Origin: an uncultured Faecalibacterium sp.
GTDB lineage: Bacteria; Bacillota; Clostridia; Oscillospirales; Ruminococcaceae
Reading direction: 5' to 3'
DNA length: 64,000 nucleotides
Assembly (NCBI GenBank): GCA_934512105.1
Contig: CAKSWQ010000007.1
Coordinates: 1 to 64,000, forward strand
Position numbers and translations under genes: made by a program. Positions 19,171 through 27,754 of the stretch are shown piece after piece. The notes under the pieces are model-generated. The model made no database searches. It worked only from the letters and a program-made list of their open reading frames with translations, and was not told where the DNA came from. How positions within the stretch are numbered: position 1 is the first letter of the stretch; every line of letters starts with the position of its first letter.

Positions 19171-20967
19171 TTACTCCTTAAATCCAAAGTTTGGGATATC
19201 GTGCCAGCGCTGGCGCAAAAAATGCATACCCAGTTTGGGGCGGCGGTCCCGGGTGAACAGACCCTTTTTGTTGCCGTCCACCCGCATGGGGCCCTGCACG
19301 GTGTCGTAGTCTGCAAAGTTCCAGACAAATTCTCCCACAAACCACGGGCGTTTGTCAAACTCTGCATCCAGACGGCGGTAGAACTCCACCTGAAACTCCT
19401 CGCTGAACATCTCGGCTCCGGCGGTGTGCAGCCCTGCCACGGTGTCCGCGCCGTACTCGCTCATCATCACGGGCTTGTGCTGGGTTTCCCAGAAATCCAG
19501 TTCCTGATTCAAACCGCAGCAGGCGGCGTCCATGTCGCCGGAAAGGTTGTACCAGCCATAATAGCGGTTGATGCAGACGATATCCATGGTGCGGGTGGTG
19601 ATATCCTTGGTGTAGTCGTTCTGGCAGCAGACGAGGGTGACCGGGCGGTTCTGCGGGTCCAGCTGATGCGCCAGTTCATACAGCGGGTGCCAGTAGTCGT
19701 AGGCATCCTGCGGGAAATGCTCCAGATCCGGCTCGTTGCCAAGGCTCCACAGCACCACGCAGGGGTGGTTTTTGTCCCGCCGGATCATCTCGGCAAGCAC
19801 CTGCCGGTGATGCTCCGCAAGGGGGTATTCCTTATAGGGGTTCACTGCCGCCCCGCCGCCGATACCCACCGCCGGGGTCTCGTCCATGACCAGAATGCCC
19901 TCTCGGTCGCACAGGTTGTAGAATTCCTCCGCGTAGGGGTAGTGGCTGGTGCGCACGGCATTGGCGTTTGCCCAGTGGAGCAGGTTCACGTCCTTCACGT
20001 TCAGCACCGGGTCAAAACCGCGGCCATGGGCGGTAAAATCCTCGTGCTTGCAAAAGCCCTTGAAATAAAGCGGCTTGCCGTTCAAAAGCACCTGTGTGCC
20101 CTTTACTTCAATGCTGCGCACGCCAAAGGTCTGGTCGTAGATATCTGCCCCGCAGGTGACGTGCAGGGTGTACAGGTAGGGCGTGCCGGGTCTGGGCTCC
20201 CAGAGATGCACCGCCGGGATGGTGATCGTGCCTTCTGCCCCCTCTGCACCGGCTACGGCGCTGCCGTCCGCATCCAGCACCGTGACATGGACAGGCGCAC
20301 TGCCGGTGGTTTTTACCGCGTACTGCACCGTGCCGTCCACGGCGGGCACCACGGTCACATCCTCGATGTACTCTTTGGGGGTGGTGTAGAGCACCACCGG
20401 GCGGTGGATGCCCGCATAGTTGAAGAAGTCAAAGTTCGGGCGGTTCTGGGGTGCGGCGGCGCGCTTGGCGGCCTCCACACTGGGGATTCCCGCATTGTCC
20501 GAGCCAAAGAAAGCCAGCTGTCCGTCCTCGTTGCCCACGGGCAGGGTGCTGTGATTCACCCGGTTGTCACAGGCTACGGTCAGCAGCGCAGTCTCGCCGG
20601 GGTGCAGCAGGGCGGTAACATCTGCTTCAAAGGGGGTAAAGCCGCCCTTGTGCTGCGCGATAAGCTGGCCGTTCAGCCAGACTTTTGCGGTGTGAGTCAC
20701 CGAGCCGAACCGCAGCACCATCCGCTGCCCGGCGCAGAAAGCGGGCAGCGTGACCTTGCGCTGATACCACGCCCAGCCGTAGTGTCGGCGCAGGGCGGTG
20801 GTCTGGTCGTTCTGGTCGTTGTAGCTGGCGGGCACGGCAATGGGCTGGGCATCCGGCAGGGGCTTTGCGGGGTCGAACTGGGTTTCCGCGCAGCTGCCCA
20901 GCGCAAACGCCCATGTGCCGTCAAGGCTCAGCTTCAAGCGCACTTCATTCTGTTCAGGATATAACAT
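19171..20967 (-). CDS. uidA: GH2 beta-glucuronidase
   Basis: A 598-aa cytosolic GH2 enzyme that releases beta-linked glucuronic acid from non-reducing ends. The acid/base is E412 (SLGNEPD) and the nucleophile E504 (MSEYGAD). The N566-x-K568 motif (GNKKG), which reads the uronate carboxylate, separates it from beta-galactosidases. Start region SLDGTWAF and length (E. coli UidA is 603 aa) fit. The ATG at 20967 has only a purine-rich GAGAGAAAG upstream. It follows a terminator-like hairpin below the ABC permease gene and precedes GH88 by five bases. In a gut bacterium such enzymes can also act on host glucuronide conjugates, but the context here points to polysaccharides. Confidence 0.92.
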   Translation of the reverse strand: MLYPEQNEVRLKLSLDGTWAFALGSCAETQFDPAKPLPDAQPIAVPASYNDQNDQTTALRRHYGWAWYQRKVTLPAFCAGQRMVLRFGSVTHTAKVWLNGQLIAQHKGGFTPFEADVTALLHPGETALLTVACDNRVNHSTLPVGNEDGQLAFFGSDNAGIPSVEAAKRAAAPQNRPNFDFFNYAGIHRPVVLYTTPKEYIEDVTVVPAVDGTVQYAVKTTGSAPVHVTVLDADGSAVAGAEGAEGTITIPAVHLWEPRPGTPYLYTLHVTCGADIYDQTFGVRSIEVKGTQVLLNGKPLYFKGFCKHEDFTAHGRGFDPVLNVKDVNLLHWANANAVRTSHYPYAEEFYNLCDREGILVMDETPAVGIGGGAAVNPYKEYPLAEHHRQVLAEMIRRDKNHPCVVLWSLGNEPDLEHFPQDAYDYWHPLYELAHQLDPQNRPVTLVCCQNDYTKDITTRTMDIVCINRYYGWYNLSGDMDAACCGLNQELDFWETQHKPVMMSEYGADTVAGLHTAGAEMFSEEFQVEFYRRLDAEFDKRPWFVGEFVWNFADYDTVQGPMRVDGNKKGLFTRDRRPKLGMHFLRQRWHDIPNFGFKE

Positions 20968-20983
20968 AACGCTTTCTCTCTAT

Positions 20984-21025
20984 TTCTGCAAAAAATGCGG
21001 GGCGCGGGTACTGCCCACGCCCCGC
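20984..21025 (-). terminator. terminator/attenuator between ABC importer and beta-glucuronidase
   Basis: GCGGGGCG (from 20997) pairs with CGCCCCGC (to 21025), followed on the minus strand by ATTTTTTGC. It would reduce expression of the enzymes relative to the importer or end the importer transcript. Confidence 0.6.
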
Positions 21026-21040
21026 TTACGGGTGATTTGT

Positions 21041-21901
21041 TTAACCCTTGATGCCGGTGGATGCCACGCCCTGCACAAAGTACTTTTGCAGGGAGAGGAA
21101 CACGATCAGCACCGGGATCAGTGCCACCACAGAGGCAGCCATGATCAGGCCGTATTCTGCGGAATACTGGGTGATGAACATGCGCAGACCGATCTGGATG
21201 GTCTTGAGCTCGGTCTTGGTCAGGTAGATCAGGGGGCCAAGGAAGTCGTTCCAGGTGTTCACGAAGGTGAAGATGGTCAGGGTGGACAGGGCGGGCAGGC
21301 TGAGCGGCAGCATGATATGCCACCAGATGCCGTACTCGCTCAGGCCGTCAATGCGGGCAGCCTCACACAGCTCGGTGGGCACGCCCTCGTAGAACTGCTT
21401 CATCAGGAACACGCCGAAGGCACTGAAGGCCTGCAGGCACATAATCGCCAGATGGGTGTTGTTCAGATGCCACGAGCTCATCATCATGAACTGGGGCACC
21501 ATGTAGGCCTGCCAAGGCACTGCGATGGTGGCAATGTAGCCGAGGAAGAGCACATTCTTGCCCTTGAACTGCATCTTTGCAAAGGCGTAGGCCGCAAAGG
21601 AGGAGGTGAACAGCTGCAGCAGGGTGACCACCACGGTGATCTTGACCGTGTTCTTTACAAAAGTGAGCAGCGGGATCTGGGTCCAGATGTCCACATAGTT
21701 CTGCCAGCGGGGATTTTTGGGGATCCACTGGATGGGGAAGCCGAACACGTCCTTATTCAGCTTAAAGGAGGAGGACAGCATCCACAAAAAGGGCAGCAGC
21801 ATACAGGCTGTGATGACGATGAGGAAGAAATAGATCAGGAACTTGGAGATGAAATTGCGGCGCTTCTGGGAAGCGTGGTCTTTAATAACAGCGGTTGCCA
21901 T
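21041..21901 (-). CDS. carbohydrate ABC transporter permease (MalG/LacG type)
   Basis: A 286-aa inner-membrane permease, one half of the translocation pore of a CUT1-type sugar importer. About six transmembrane segments are visible; the ATPase-docking EAA loop reads EAARIDGLSEYGIWWHIMLP (about 190-209). The short charged N-terminus and final VASTGIKG are typical of this class. The ATG at 21901 follows AAAGGAGG. It lies 17 nt after the MalF-type permease. No ATPase gene is present nearby, so a shared MsmX-like ATPase elsewhere is presumed. Confidence 0.9.
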   Translation of the reverse strand: MATAVIKDHASQKRRNFISKFLIYFFLIVITACMLLPFLWMLSSSFKLNKDVFGFPIQWIPKNPRWQNYVDIWTQIPLLTFVKNTVKITVVVTLLQLFTSSFAAYAFAKMQFKGKNVLFLGYIATIAVPWQAYMVPQFMMMSSWHLNNTHLAIMCLQAFSAFGVFLMKQFYEGVPTELCEAARIDGLSEYGIWWHIMLPLSLPALSTLTIFTFVNTWNDFLGPLIYLTKTELKTIQIGLRMFITQYSAEYGLIMAASVVALIPVLIVFLSLQKYFVQGVASTGIKG

Positions 21902-21918
21902 GGTTTCTTCCTCCTTTC

Positions 21919-22845
21919 TTAATTATCGCCCTTGGAGCCGCGGAACTGGATGATGGTAACGATCAGCACCAGTACGAACAGCACCATGGCAATGGCACTT
22001 GCGTAGCCGTATTTCGGGGTATTGACGAAGGCCACATTATAGATGTAGTACACCAGCGTCATGGTAGCAGTACCGGGGCCGCCCTGCGTGATCATGTACA
22101 TCTGGTCGTAGACCTTGAAGCCGGAGATGGTAAGCATGATGACCACAAAGAAGGTGGTGGGACGCAGCTGCGGCAGGGTGATGTGCCAGAACTGCTGCCA
22201 GCGGTTTGCACCGTCCAGCTCGGCAGCCTCGTTCAGGTCCGGGTTGCAGCCCTGCAGACCGGCCAGATAGATGACCATGTAGTAGCCCATATTCTTCCAC
22301 ACGCTGAACAGGATGACCGTGATCATGGCGGTGTCCTTACCGGCAGCCCAGCGGGGCAGATTTTCCACCGCCACGCCGAAGAACTGGTTCAGGAGCATAT
22401 TGATGGGGCCCATGGAGGGGTTGAAGATCATGTTCCACACCGCTGCCACCGCAACCAGCGAGGCAACGTAGGGGAAGAATGCCACGGTGCGGAAGAAGTT
22501 GCGCAGCTTCACGTTCTGGTTCAGCAGCACGGCCATGGCCAGCGAGCAGGCCAGCGTCAGCGGCACGGTGCCGATAACATAGACGATGGTGTTTTTCAGC
22601 GCCGCCTGAAAAATTTTATCGGTGGTGAAGAGTTTTACAAAGTTCTTCAGGCCGACAAATTCAATGGCGTGGCGGCCGTCCCATGCGCAGAAAGCCAGCG
22701 CAATGGCAAACACCATGGGCACCAGCGTAAACACGCAGAAGCCGATGAAGTTTGGCGCAATGAAGGAATACGCGATCAGAGAATCGCGGGTCGATTTTTT
22801 AAGCACTTTACGGGGAGTTTTATTCTGGACAGCAGCACTCGCCAT
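21919..22845 (-). CDS. sugar ABC transporter permease (MalF/LacF type)
   Basis: A 308-aa permease partnering the MalG-type protein to import oligosaccharides. It begins with a basic cytosolic tail (KTPRKVLKKSTRD), has six hydrophobic segments, and an EAA loop (EAAELDGANRWQQFWHITLP, about 210-229). The ATG at 22845 follows AAAGGAGG by eight bases; the open frame extends upstream to 23001 only because a GC-rich terminator happens to be open. Expected partners are the lipoprotein at 23023 and the permease at 21041. Confidence 0.9.
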   Translation of the reverse strand: MASAAVQNKTPRKVLKKSTRDSLIAYSFIAPNFIGFCVFTLVPMVFAIALAFCAWDGRHAIEFVGLKNFVKLFTTDKIFQAALKNTIVYVIGTVPLTLACSLAMAVLLNQNVKLRNFFRTVAFFPYVASLVAVAAVWNMIFNPSMGPINMLLNQFFGVAVENLPRWAAGKDTAMITVILFSVWKNMGYYMVIYLAGLQGCNPDLNEAAELDGANRWQQFWHITLPQLRPTTFFVVIMLTISGFKVYDQMYMITQGGPGTATMTLVYYIYNVAFVNTPKYGYASAIAMVLFVLVLIVTIIQFRGSKGDN

Positions 22846-22883
22846 AAAAGAGCCTCCTTTCCCAGAAGTATAACAGTTTTTCC

Positions 22884-22925
22884 AAAAAATGAGCGGGGCG
22901 GGCGTTGTGCATACCCGCCCCGCTC
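22884..22925 (-). terminator. terminator/attenuator after the binding-protein gene
   Basis: GAGCGGGGCGGG (22891-22902) pairs perfectly with CCCGCCCCGCTC (22914-22925), followed on the minus strand by ATTTTTTGG. This layout lets the binding protein be made in excess over the permeases. Confidence 0.75.
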
Positions 22926-23022
22926 GGACAGGGCTTTTTTCCGATGCTCGTTCACCGGAAAATGAATGGGGATCGAAAATGATGAAGAAGGAGAACCGCA
23001 AATGATTGCGGGAAACGCTTTA

Positions 23023-24342
23023 TCAGCCGAGAACTGCGGGAACCTGATCGTTCATGTTCTGGATGCCCTCGTCCACGGTCTCGCTCATGGTCATAATGGC
23101 ATCGTGCTCGGCGTTCAGGATGGTCTCGATGTCAGAGGCGTACTGGGTGTAGGGCATCTCCAGATAGACGTTGGAGGTGGTCAGTGCATCCACGGAGTTG
23201 CTGTCCTCGGGGAAGCCCTCGGTGGACTTGATGATCTCGCTGGTAGCATCAGAGCCGCAGGCCGGGAAGGTGCCGGTCTTGGCAATAGCCTGTGCGCCCT
23301 CCTCAGAGACACACCAGTTGATGAAGTCGGCAGCGGTCTCTGCCTTGGGAGAATCGGCGTTGATGGCCAGACTGGTCACAGTGCCCAGCGTAGAACCGGC
23401 AGCTGCACCGGCGGGGTGCGGGTACTTGACGATGCCCCAGTTGAACTTGGTCTCGGCATCCTTCATGTAGGCTTCCAGCGTGGAGATGAACCAGCTGCCC
23501 ATGTTGACCATTGCGCACTGCTGGTTCTCAAAGGCTGCGGAGTAGTGCAGAGAGGAGGTCTTGAGGTAGCCGTAGTCCATGCAGATGCCGTCCTTCTGCT
23601 GGGCAATGACCATATCGTAGGTGGGCTTCATGAAGTCGTAAGTGCCATCGATGATGGTGTTCTTGCCGTCCAGAATGGAGAACAGAGAAGCGGCGGAACG
23701 CCAGGTGTGGTAGTGGCAGCCATAGACCTTGCTGTCGCCGGAGCCGCTGGTCATCTTGCGGGCCAGAGCATCGTAATCTTCCAGCGTCATGTCGTTGGAG
23801 GGATACTCCACACCGGCCTTATCGAACAGATCCTTGTTGTAGTACACCACCCAGAAGTCGCTGCGGAAGGGCACGGCGTAGAAGTTGCCGTCGTCGGTGG
23901 TCAGCTGCTCGATGGTGCCGTTGAAATCGCCGGTATCGCGGGTCAGCACCTCGTTCAGGGGCTTGAGGTAGTCCAGATTGATCAGGTTTGCGTAGCCGGG
24001 GATATCCTTGACGGTCACGACATCCAGATCGGCGCTGCCAGCCAGCTGGGTAGCCAGAACGGTCATGTAATCGCTGGAGCCCAGATCCACCATCTCGATG
24101 GTCACGTCCTTGTGGCTTGCCATGTAGCCGTCGGCCATGGCCTGCCAGTAGGGGGTGGACTCCTTATCCCACACCGACCACTGCAAAGTAACAGGGCCTG
24201 CGGCTGCGGAAGCAGCGGTGGAACCGGCAGTGGAGGAAGCAGCCGTGGAGCTGGCGGAAGAACCGCCGCAGGCGCTCAGGGCAGCAGCAGCGCCGCAGGC
24301 AGCGGCAGCGGTAAGGAACGAACGACGAGAGATCTTTTTCAT
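23023..24342 (-). CDS. extracellular sugar-binding lipoprotein of the ABC importer
   Basis: A 439-aa solute-binding protein anchored outside the membrane that delivers oligosaccharides to the permeases. The signal peptide ends in a lipobox LSAC with C25 as lipidation site, and carries a twin-arginine-like start (KKISRRSFL), so export may be Tat-dependent. A Ser/Ala-rich linker follows, then an SBP_bac_1 fold (TLQWSVWDKESTPYWQAMADGY, VVYYNKDLFDKAGVEYP, ADFINWCVSEEGAQ). The ATG at 24342 follows AAGGAGG. It is the first gene of the importer unit, divergent from the YesM/YesN genes that probably activate it. Confidence 0.92.
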   Translation of the reverse strand: MKKISRRSFLTAAAACGAAAALSACGGSSASSTAASSTAGSTAASAAAGPVTLQWSVWDKESTPYWQAMADGYMASHKDVTIEMVDLGSSDYMTVLATQLAGSADLDVVTVKDIPGYANLINLDYLKPLNEVLTRDTGDFNGTIEQLTTDDGNFYAVPFRSDFWVVYYNKDLFDKAGVEYPSNDMTLEDYDALARKMTSGSGDSKVYGCHYHTWRSAASLFSILDGKNTIIDGTYDFMKPTYDMVIAQQKDGICMDYGYLKTSSLHYSAAFENQQCAMVNMGSWFISTLEAYMKDAETKFNWGIVKYPHPAGAAAGSTLGTVTSLAINADSPKAETAADFINWCVSEEGAQAIAKTGTFPACGSDATSEIIKSTEGFPEDSNSVDALTTSNVYLEMPYTQYASDIETILNAEHDAIMTMSETVDEGIQNMNDQVPAVLG

Positions 24343-24611
24343 AAGTGTGTCCTCCTTCAGGGCAGTGTGTGTTCTTTGCAGCGGTGTCCCCCGTGCCGGG
24401 GAGCCGCTCGCTTTTGTTGACACTAGGATACCGCACAAACGCAAAAACCGGAATGGAAAAATTCCGGGAAGAGTTGCAGTTTTTCTGCGTCTTTTTAAAA
24501 AAGATGCACTTTCTTACACTGGAGTCTGCACTTTCTTGCTTTCTTGCACAGTTTGCATCCGTGGCACGAGAAAAAAGCGTATAAAGTACACAATTTTCAT
24601 GAAAAAAGTCG

Positions 24612-24640
24612 TTGACAAACTGCGCCGGAATCTGTACTGT
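24612..24640 (+). promoter_or_regulatory. promoter of the YesM/YesN operon
   Basis: TTGACA (24612-24617), 17 bp spacer, TACTGT (24635-24640). The 340-nt gap between divergent units is AT-rich in its right half and otherwise holds no gene I can support. I found no convincing catabolite-repression site. Confidence 0.45.
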
Positions 24641-24684
24641 ATAAAGGAAAGAATGCAAAATATTACCGGAAAGGAGGCCCCGTC

Positions 24685-26505
24685 ATGAAGAGCAGGCATC
24701 GTTTCCCGCTGCGGCGGCAGATCGTGTGGGGGATGCGCCTTTTTACCACCCTCACCTCGCTGGCTGTGGGTGCGGCGCTGTTCATCCTCTCCAACCAGTA
24801 TGTGCGCGCCAACTCCCTGCAGGCGGCAGAGTTCAACCTACGGCTGGTGGCTACCTCCATCGAGACCAGTCTGGACAGCGCCGATACTCTTTTGAACTGG
24901 GCTTCCACCGACAGCACCGTGCGGCGGTACATCTCGCAGGAAAATATTAACGGCACCCAGACCATTGCCGCCTACAAAGTCGTGCAGGAAAAATACTATT
25001 CCAGCACCCTGTACAGCCATATCCTCCGCTTTTTTATTACCAATGAGAACGACAGGCATTTGCAGTTCGGCACGCTGAACTCCTCGGCGGCGCTCAACCG
25101 CACCAGCATAAAGCAGTTTCTCACCAAGGGGTATGGGATGCAGTTCACCACCGATCCGCTGCTGCCCGGCAGCCCGGACTGCATCGCCCTCAGCCAGCCC
25201 GTCCGCTCCGGTAAGGGTACCTTGCACCGGGGCAGCACCTATCTTGCGCTGGATACTGCCATCATCACCGACCCGGCAGCGGGTTACAGCCTGACCGACG
25301 GCAGCGCCCTGTACTGGGAGATGGGCAGTCGCCTGTGGCAGATCGAAAACGGCCGCCTGACCGAGACCGAGAACCCGCTGCGGGAGGTAGAGTATACCCT
25401 GCGCACCGGCAGCAACAACGGCATCGCCGAGCAGACCGCATGGCAGGGCAAGGTACAGCTGGACGGCCAGAACTATTATGTCGTCAAGGTAACGCTGAAC
25501 GGCCGCAGTGCGGCGCTGGTACAGCTTTTGCCCGCAAACACCTTTTTGCAGCACTACGGCGTGTACCTGTGGCTCATCGCCCTTGGCATTGCCATCATCT
25601 GGGGACTGAGCTTTTTGATGCAGCACTGGCTGGAGTGGGTCATCACCCGCCCGGTGGAGGCGCTGCAAAAGCGCATCGAGGCCGTGGGCAGCGGCAGCTT
25701 TGCCCCCGACCGCACGGTGGAGTGGAACAACGAGCTGGGCGACATCGGCCGGGGCATCAACCAGCTGGCTGAAAACGTGGACAGCCTGATGACCCGCCGG
25801 GTGGAGGACGAGCGCCGCAAGCAGGAGCTGGAATACCGGATGCTGCAAAACGAGGTGAACCCGCACTTTATCTACAACACCCTTAACAGCATCCGCTGGA
25901 TGGCCACCATCCAGCACGCACCCGGCATTGCCGAGATGGTCACCGCCTTTGCGCGGCTGACCAAGAGCATCTCCAAGGGCACCCAGAAACTGGTGCCTTT
26001 GCAGGAGGAGCTGGCACTGCTCAACGATTACTTTACCATCCAGCAGTACCGCTACGGCGGCGATCTGGAAATTGAGGTCTCCCGCATTGAAAGCGAGACC
26101 CTTTGCCAGGACTGCATGATTCCCCGGTTCACCTTGCAGCCGCTGGTAGAAAATGCCATCTTCCACGGGCTGGAGCCCAAGGGCGGCCACGGCAGCGTGC
26201 TGCTGGATATCTCCACCGACCCGGATACCGGGGACGTATTGCTGCGCATTACCGACGACGGCGTGGGCATGCCGCCGGAGCTGGTGGCGCATCTTCTGGA
26301 CGAGCCCGCCGAGGGTGCCGAAAAGGCTGAAAAGTTCCGCCATGTCGGCCTGTGGAACGTGAACCGCCGCATCCGGTATTCCTTTGGCGAGGGCTACGGC
26401 CTGACCATTGAAAGCGAAGAGGACGTGGGCACCGAGGTCACCATCCGGCTGCCCTATCAACAGAAAGGAGACAGCCATGCTGCGGATACTGCTTGTGGAC
26501 GATGA
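24685..26505 (+). CDS. yesM: sensor histidine kinase, YesM family
   Basis: A 606-aa membrane kinase of the YesM/LytS-like type that controls carbohydrate loci. It has a first transmembrane helix near residues 16-36, an extracytoplasmic sensing domain to about 285, a second helix (LIALGIAIIWGLSFLMQHW), a HAMP linker, a His_kinase domain with phospho-acceptor H394 in NEVNPHFIYNTLNSIRW, and an HATPase_c domain (LVENAIFHGL, RITDDGVGMP). The ATG at 24685 follows GGAAAGGAGG. The stop overlaps the YesN start by 29 nt. It lies divergent from the ABC importer, so the ligand is probably the imported uronide oligosaccharide or its binding-protein complex. Confidence 0.92.
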   Translation: MKSRHRFPLRRQIVWGMRLFTTLTSLAVGAALFILSNQYVRANSLQAAEFNLRLVATSIETSLDSADTLLNWASTDSTVRRYISQENINGTQTIAAYKVVQEKYYSSTLYSHILRFFITNENDRHLQFGTLNSSAALNRTSIKQFLTKGYGMQFTTDPLLPGSPDCIALSQPVRSGKGTLHRGSTYLALDTAIITDPAAGYSLTDGSALYWEMGSRLWQIENGRLTETENPLREVEYTLRTGSNNGIAEQTAWQGKVQLDGQNYYVVKVTLNGRSAALVQLLPANTFLQHYGVYLWLIALGIAIIWGLSFLMQHWLEWVITRPVEALQKRIEAVGSGSFAPDRTVEWNNELGDIGRGINQLAENVDSLMTRRVEDERRKQELEYRMLQNEVNPHFIYNTLNSIRWMATIQHAPGIAEMVTAFARLTKSISKGTQKLVPLQEELALLNDYFTIQQYRYGGDLEIEVSRIESETLCQDCMIPRFTLQPLVENAIFHGLEPKGGHGSVLLDISTDPDTGDVLLRITDDGVGMPPELVAHLLDEPAEGAEKAEKFRHVGLWNVNRRIRYSFGEGYGLTIESEEDVGTEVTIRLPYQQKGDSHAADTACGR

Positions 26506-27739
26506 GCCGCTGGTGCTCATCGGCCTGCAAGGGATGCTGGAATGGGAAAAGCTGGGCTATACCGTCTGCGGCACCGCCCGCAACGGCAAGCTGGCGCTGG
26601 AGCTCATCGAGCGGGAGAAGCCGGATATCGTCATTGCAGACGTAAAGATGCCGGTGATGGACGGCCTTACCCTTGCCCGCACCTGCCGGGAGCGCAGCGC
26701 CCTGCCCGCCTTTATCATGCTGACCAGCTTTGAAGAATTTGATTACATCAAACAGGCCATGGGTGCCGGGGTGGTGGATTATCTGGTCAAGTTAGACCTG
26801 ACCCCCGAGAACCTGCAAACCGCCCTTGCCAAGGCCGCAGAAAAGGTAAAAAAGGAACACGCCCTGCTGGGCGAGATGCCGGCACAGGAAAACCTTGCCG
26901 AGAGCGTGCGCAGCTATCAGGAGCGTTTTTTTGTGCGTCTGTACGCCGGGCTGTTCCCGGATGAGCAATCCTTGGAGCAGCCGCTGCAGCACATGGAGCT
27001 GAACCTTAAAAGCGACGCCTACCTTGCAGCCAGCTGCGAGATCATTGCCAACACCGCCCTTACCCCCGCCCAGCAGCTGAAGCTGAGCTTTTCCTGCGGG
27101 CGGATGCTGGAGACCACCCTGCAGAACTACCTGCCCTGCTATGTGACCGGCGCGGATGCCATGCGCTGCAATGTGCTGTTCTGCCTGACCGATGCCCAGT
27201 GCCAGAACTACCGGACGGTGCTGCGCCCGCTGCTGGAACGCGCCAGCCAGATTTTATACAACTATTTCACGGTGCGGCTGCTCTGGGCGGTAGGTCGCCC
27301 CACCGGCTCCCTGCTGGGGCTGGCGCGCTGCTGCCGGGAAAACGCCCATTTGCAGCCCCTGCTCACGGTGGAACAGCCCATCCAGTTCGTGGAGGTCAAC
27401 GAGGGCGACGCCACCGCCGGGAAGATGCAGGTGGTGGCACAGGTGCAGGAGTATATCAAGAATCACCTTTCGGAAAAACTGACGCTGGCCGACGTGGCTG
27501 CGGTGTTCAATTTTTCGCCCAACTACCTCAGCCAGCTGTTTGGCAAATACGGCGACAGCGGCTTTGTGGAGTACATCACCGAGACCCGCATTGCTGCCGC
27601 CAAGGAGATGCTGGAACAGGGCGATTTGAAGGTCTACGAAATTGCGGAAAAGCTGGGCTACGAAAGCGCCTTCTATTTTTCCAAGGTGTTCAAAAAGGTC
27701 ACGGGTTTAAGCCCGCGGGAATATCAGCAAAGTATTTAA
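26477..27739 (+). CDS. yesN: response regulator with AraC-type DNA-binding domain, YesN family
   Basis: A 420-aa cytosolic regulator. The receiver domain (1-120) has ILLVDDEP and phospho-acceptor D55 in VIADVKMPVMDG; a variable middle region follows; the AraC HTH lies at about 320-418 (LTLADVAAVFNFSPNYLSQL, EIAEKLGYES-type second helix, GLSPREYQQ end). The ATG at 26477 follows AAAGGAG and lies inside the kinase gene, giving tight coupling. It likely activates the importer and degradation genes on both sides. Confidence 0.92.
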   Translation: MLRILLVDDEPLVLIGLQGMLEWEKLGYTVCGTARNGKLALELIEREKPDIVIADVKMPVMDGLTLARTCRERSALPAFIMLTSFEEFDYIKQAMGAGVVDYLVKLDLTPENLQTALAKAAEKVKKEHALLGEMPAQENLAESVRSYQERFFVRLYAGLFPDEQSLEQPLQHMELNLKSDAYLAASCEIIANTALTPAQQLKLSFSCGRMLETTLQNYLPCYVTGADAMRCNVLFCLTDAQCQNYRTVLRPLLERASQILYNYFTVRLLWAVGRPTGSLLGLARCCRENAHLQPLLTVEQPIQFVEVNEGDATAGKMQVVAQVQEYIKNHLSEKLTLADVAAVFNFSPNYLSQLFGKYGDSGFVEYITETRIAAAKEMLEQGDLKVYEIAEKLGYESAFYFSKVFKKVTGLSPREYQQSI

Positions 27740-27754
27740 AATCGGAGGCTTTTT

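Noticed and set aside
24343..24684. Small frames in the gap between the binding-protein gene and yesM
   Set aside because: Several short frames exist on both strands but none has a ribosome site plus family resemblance; the gap reads as promoter DNA.
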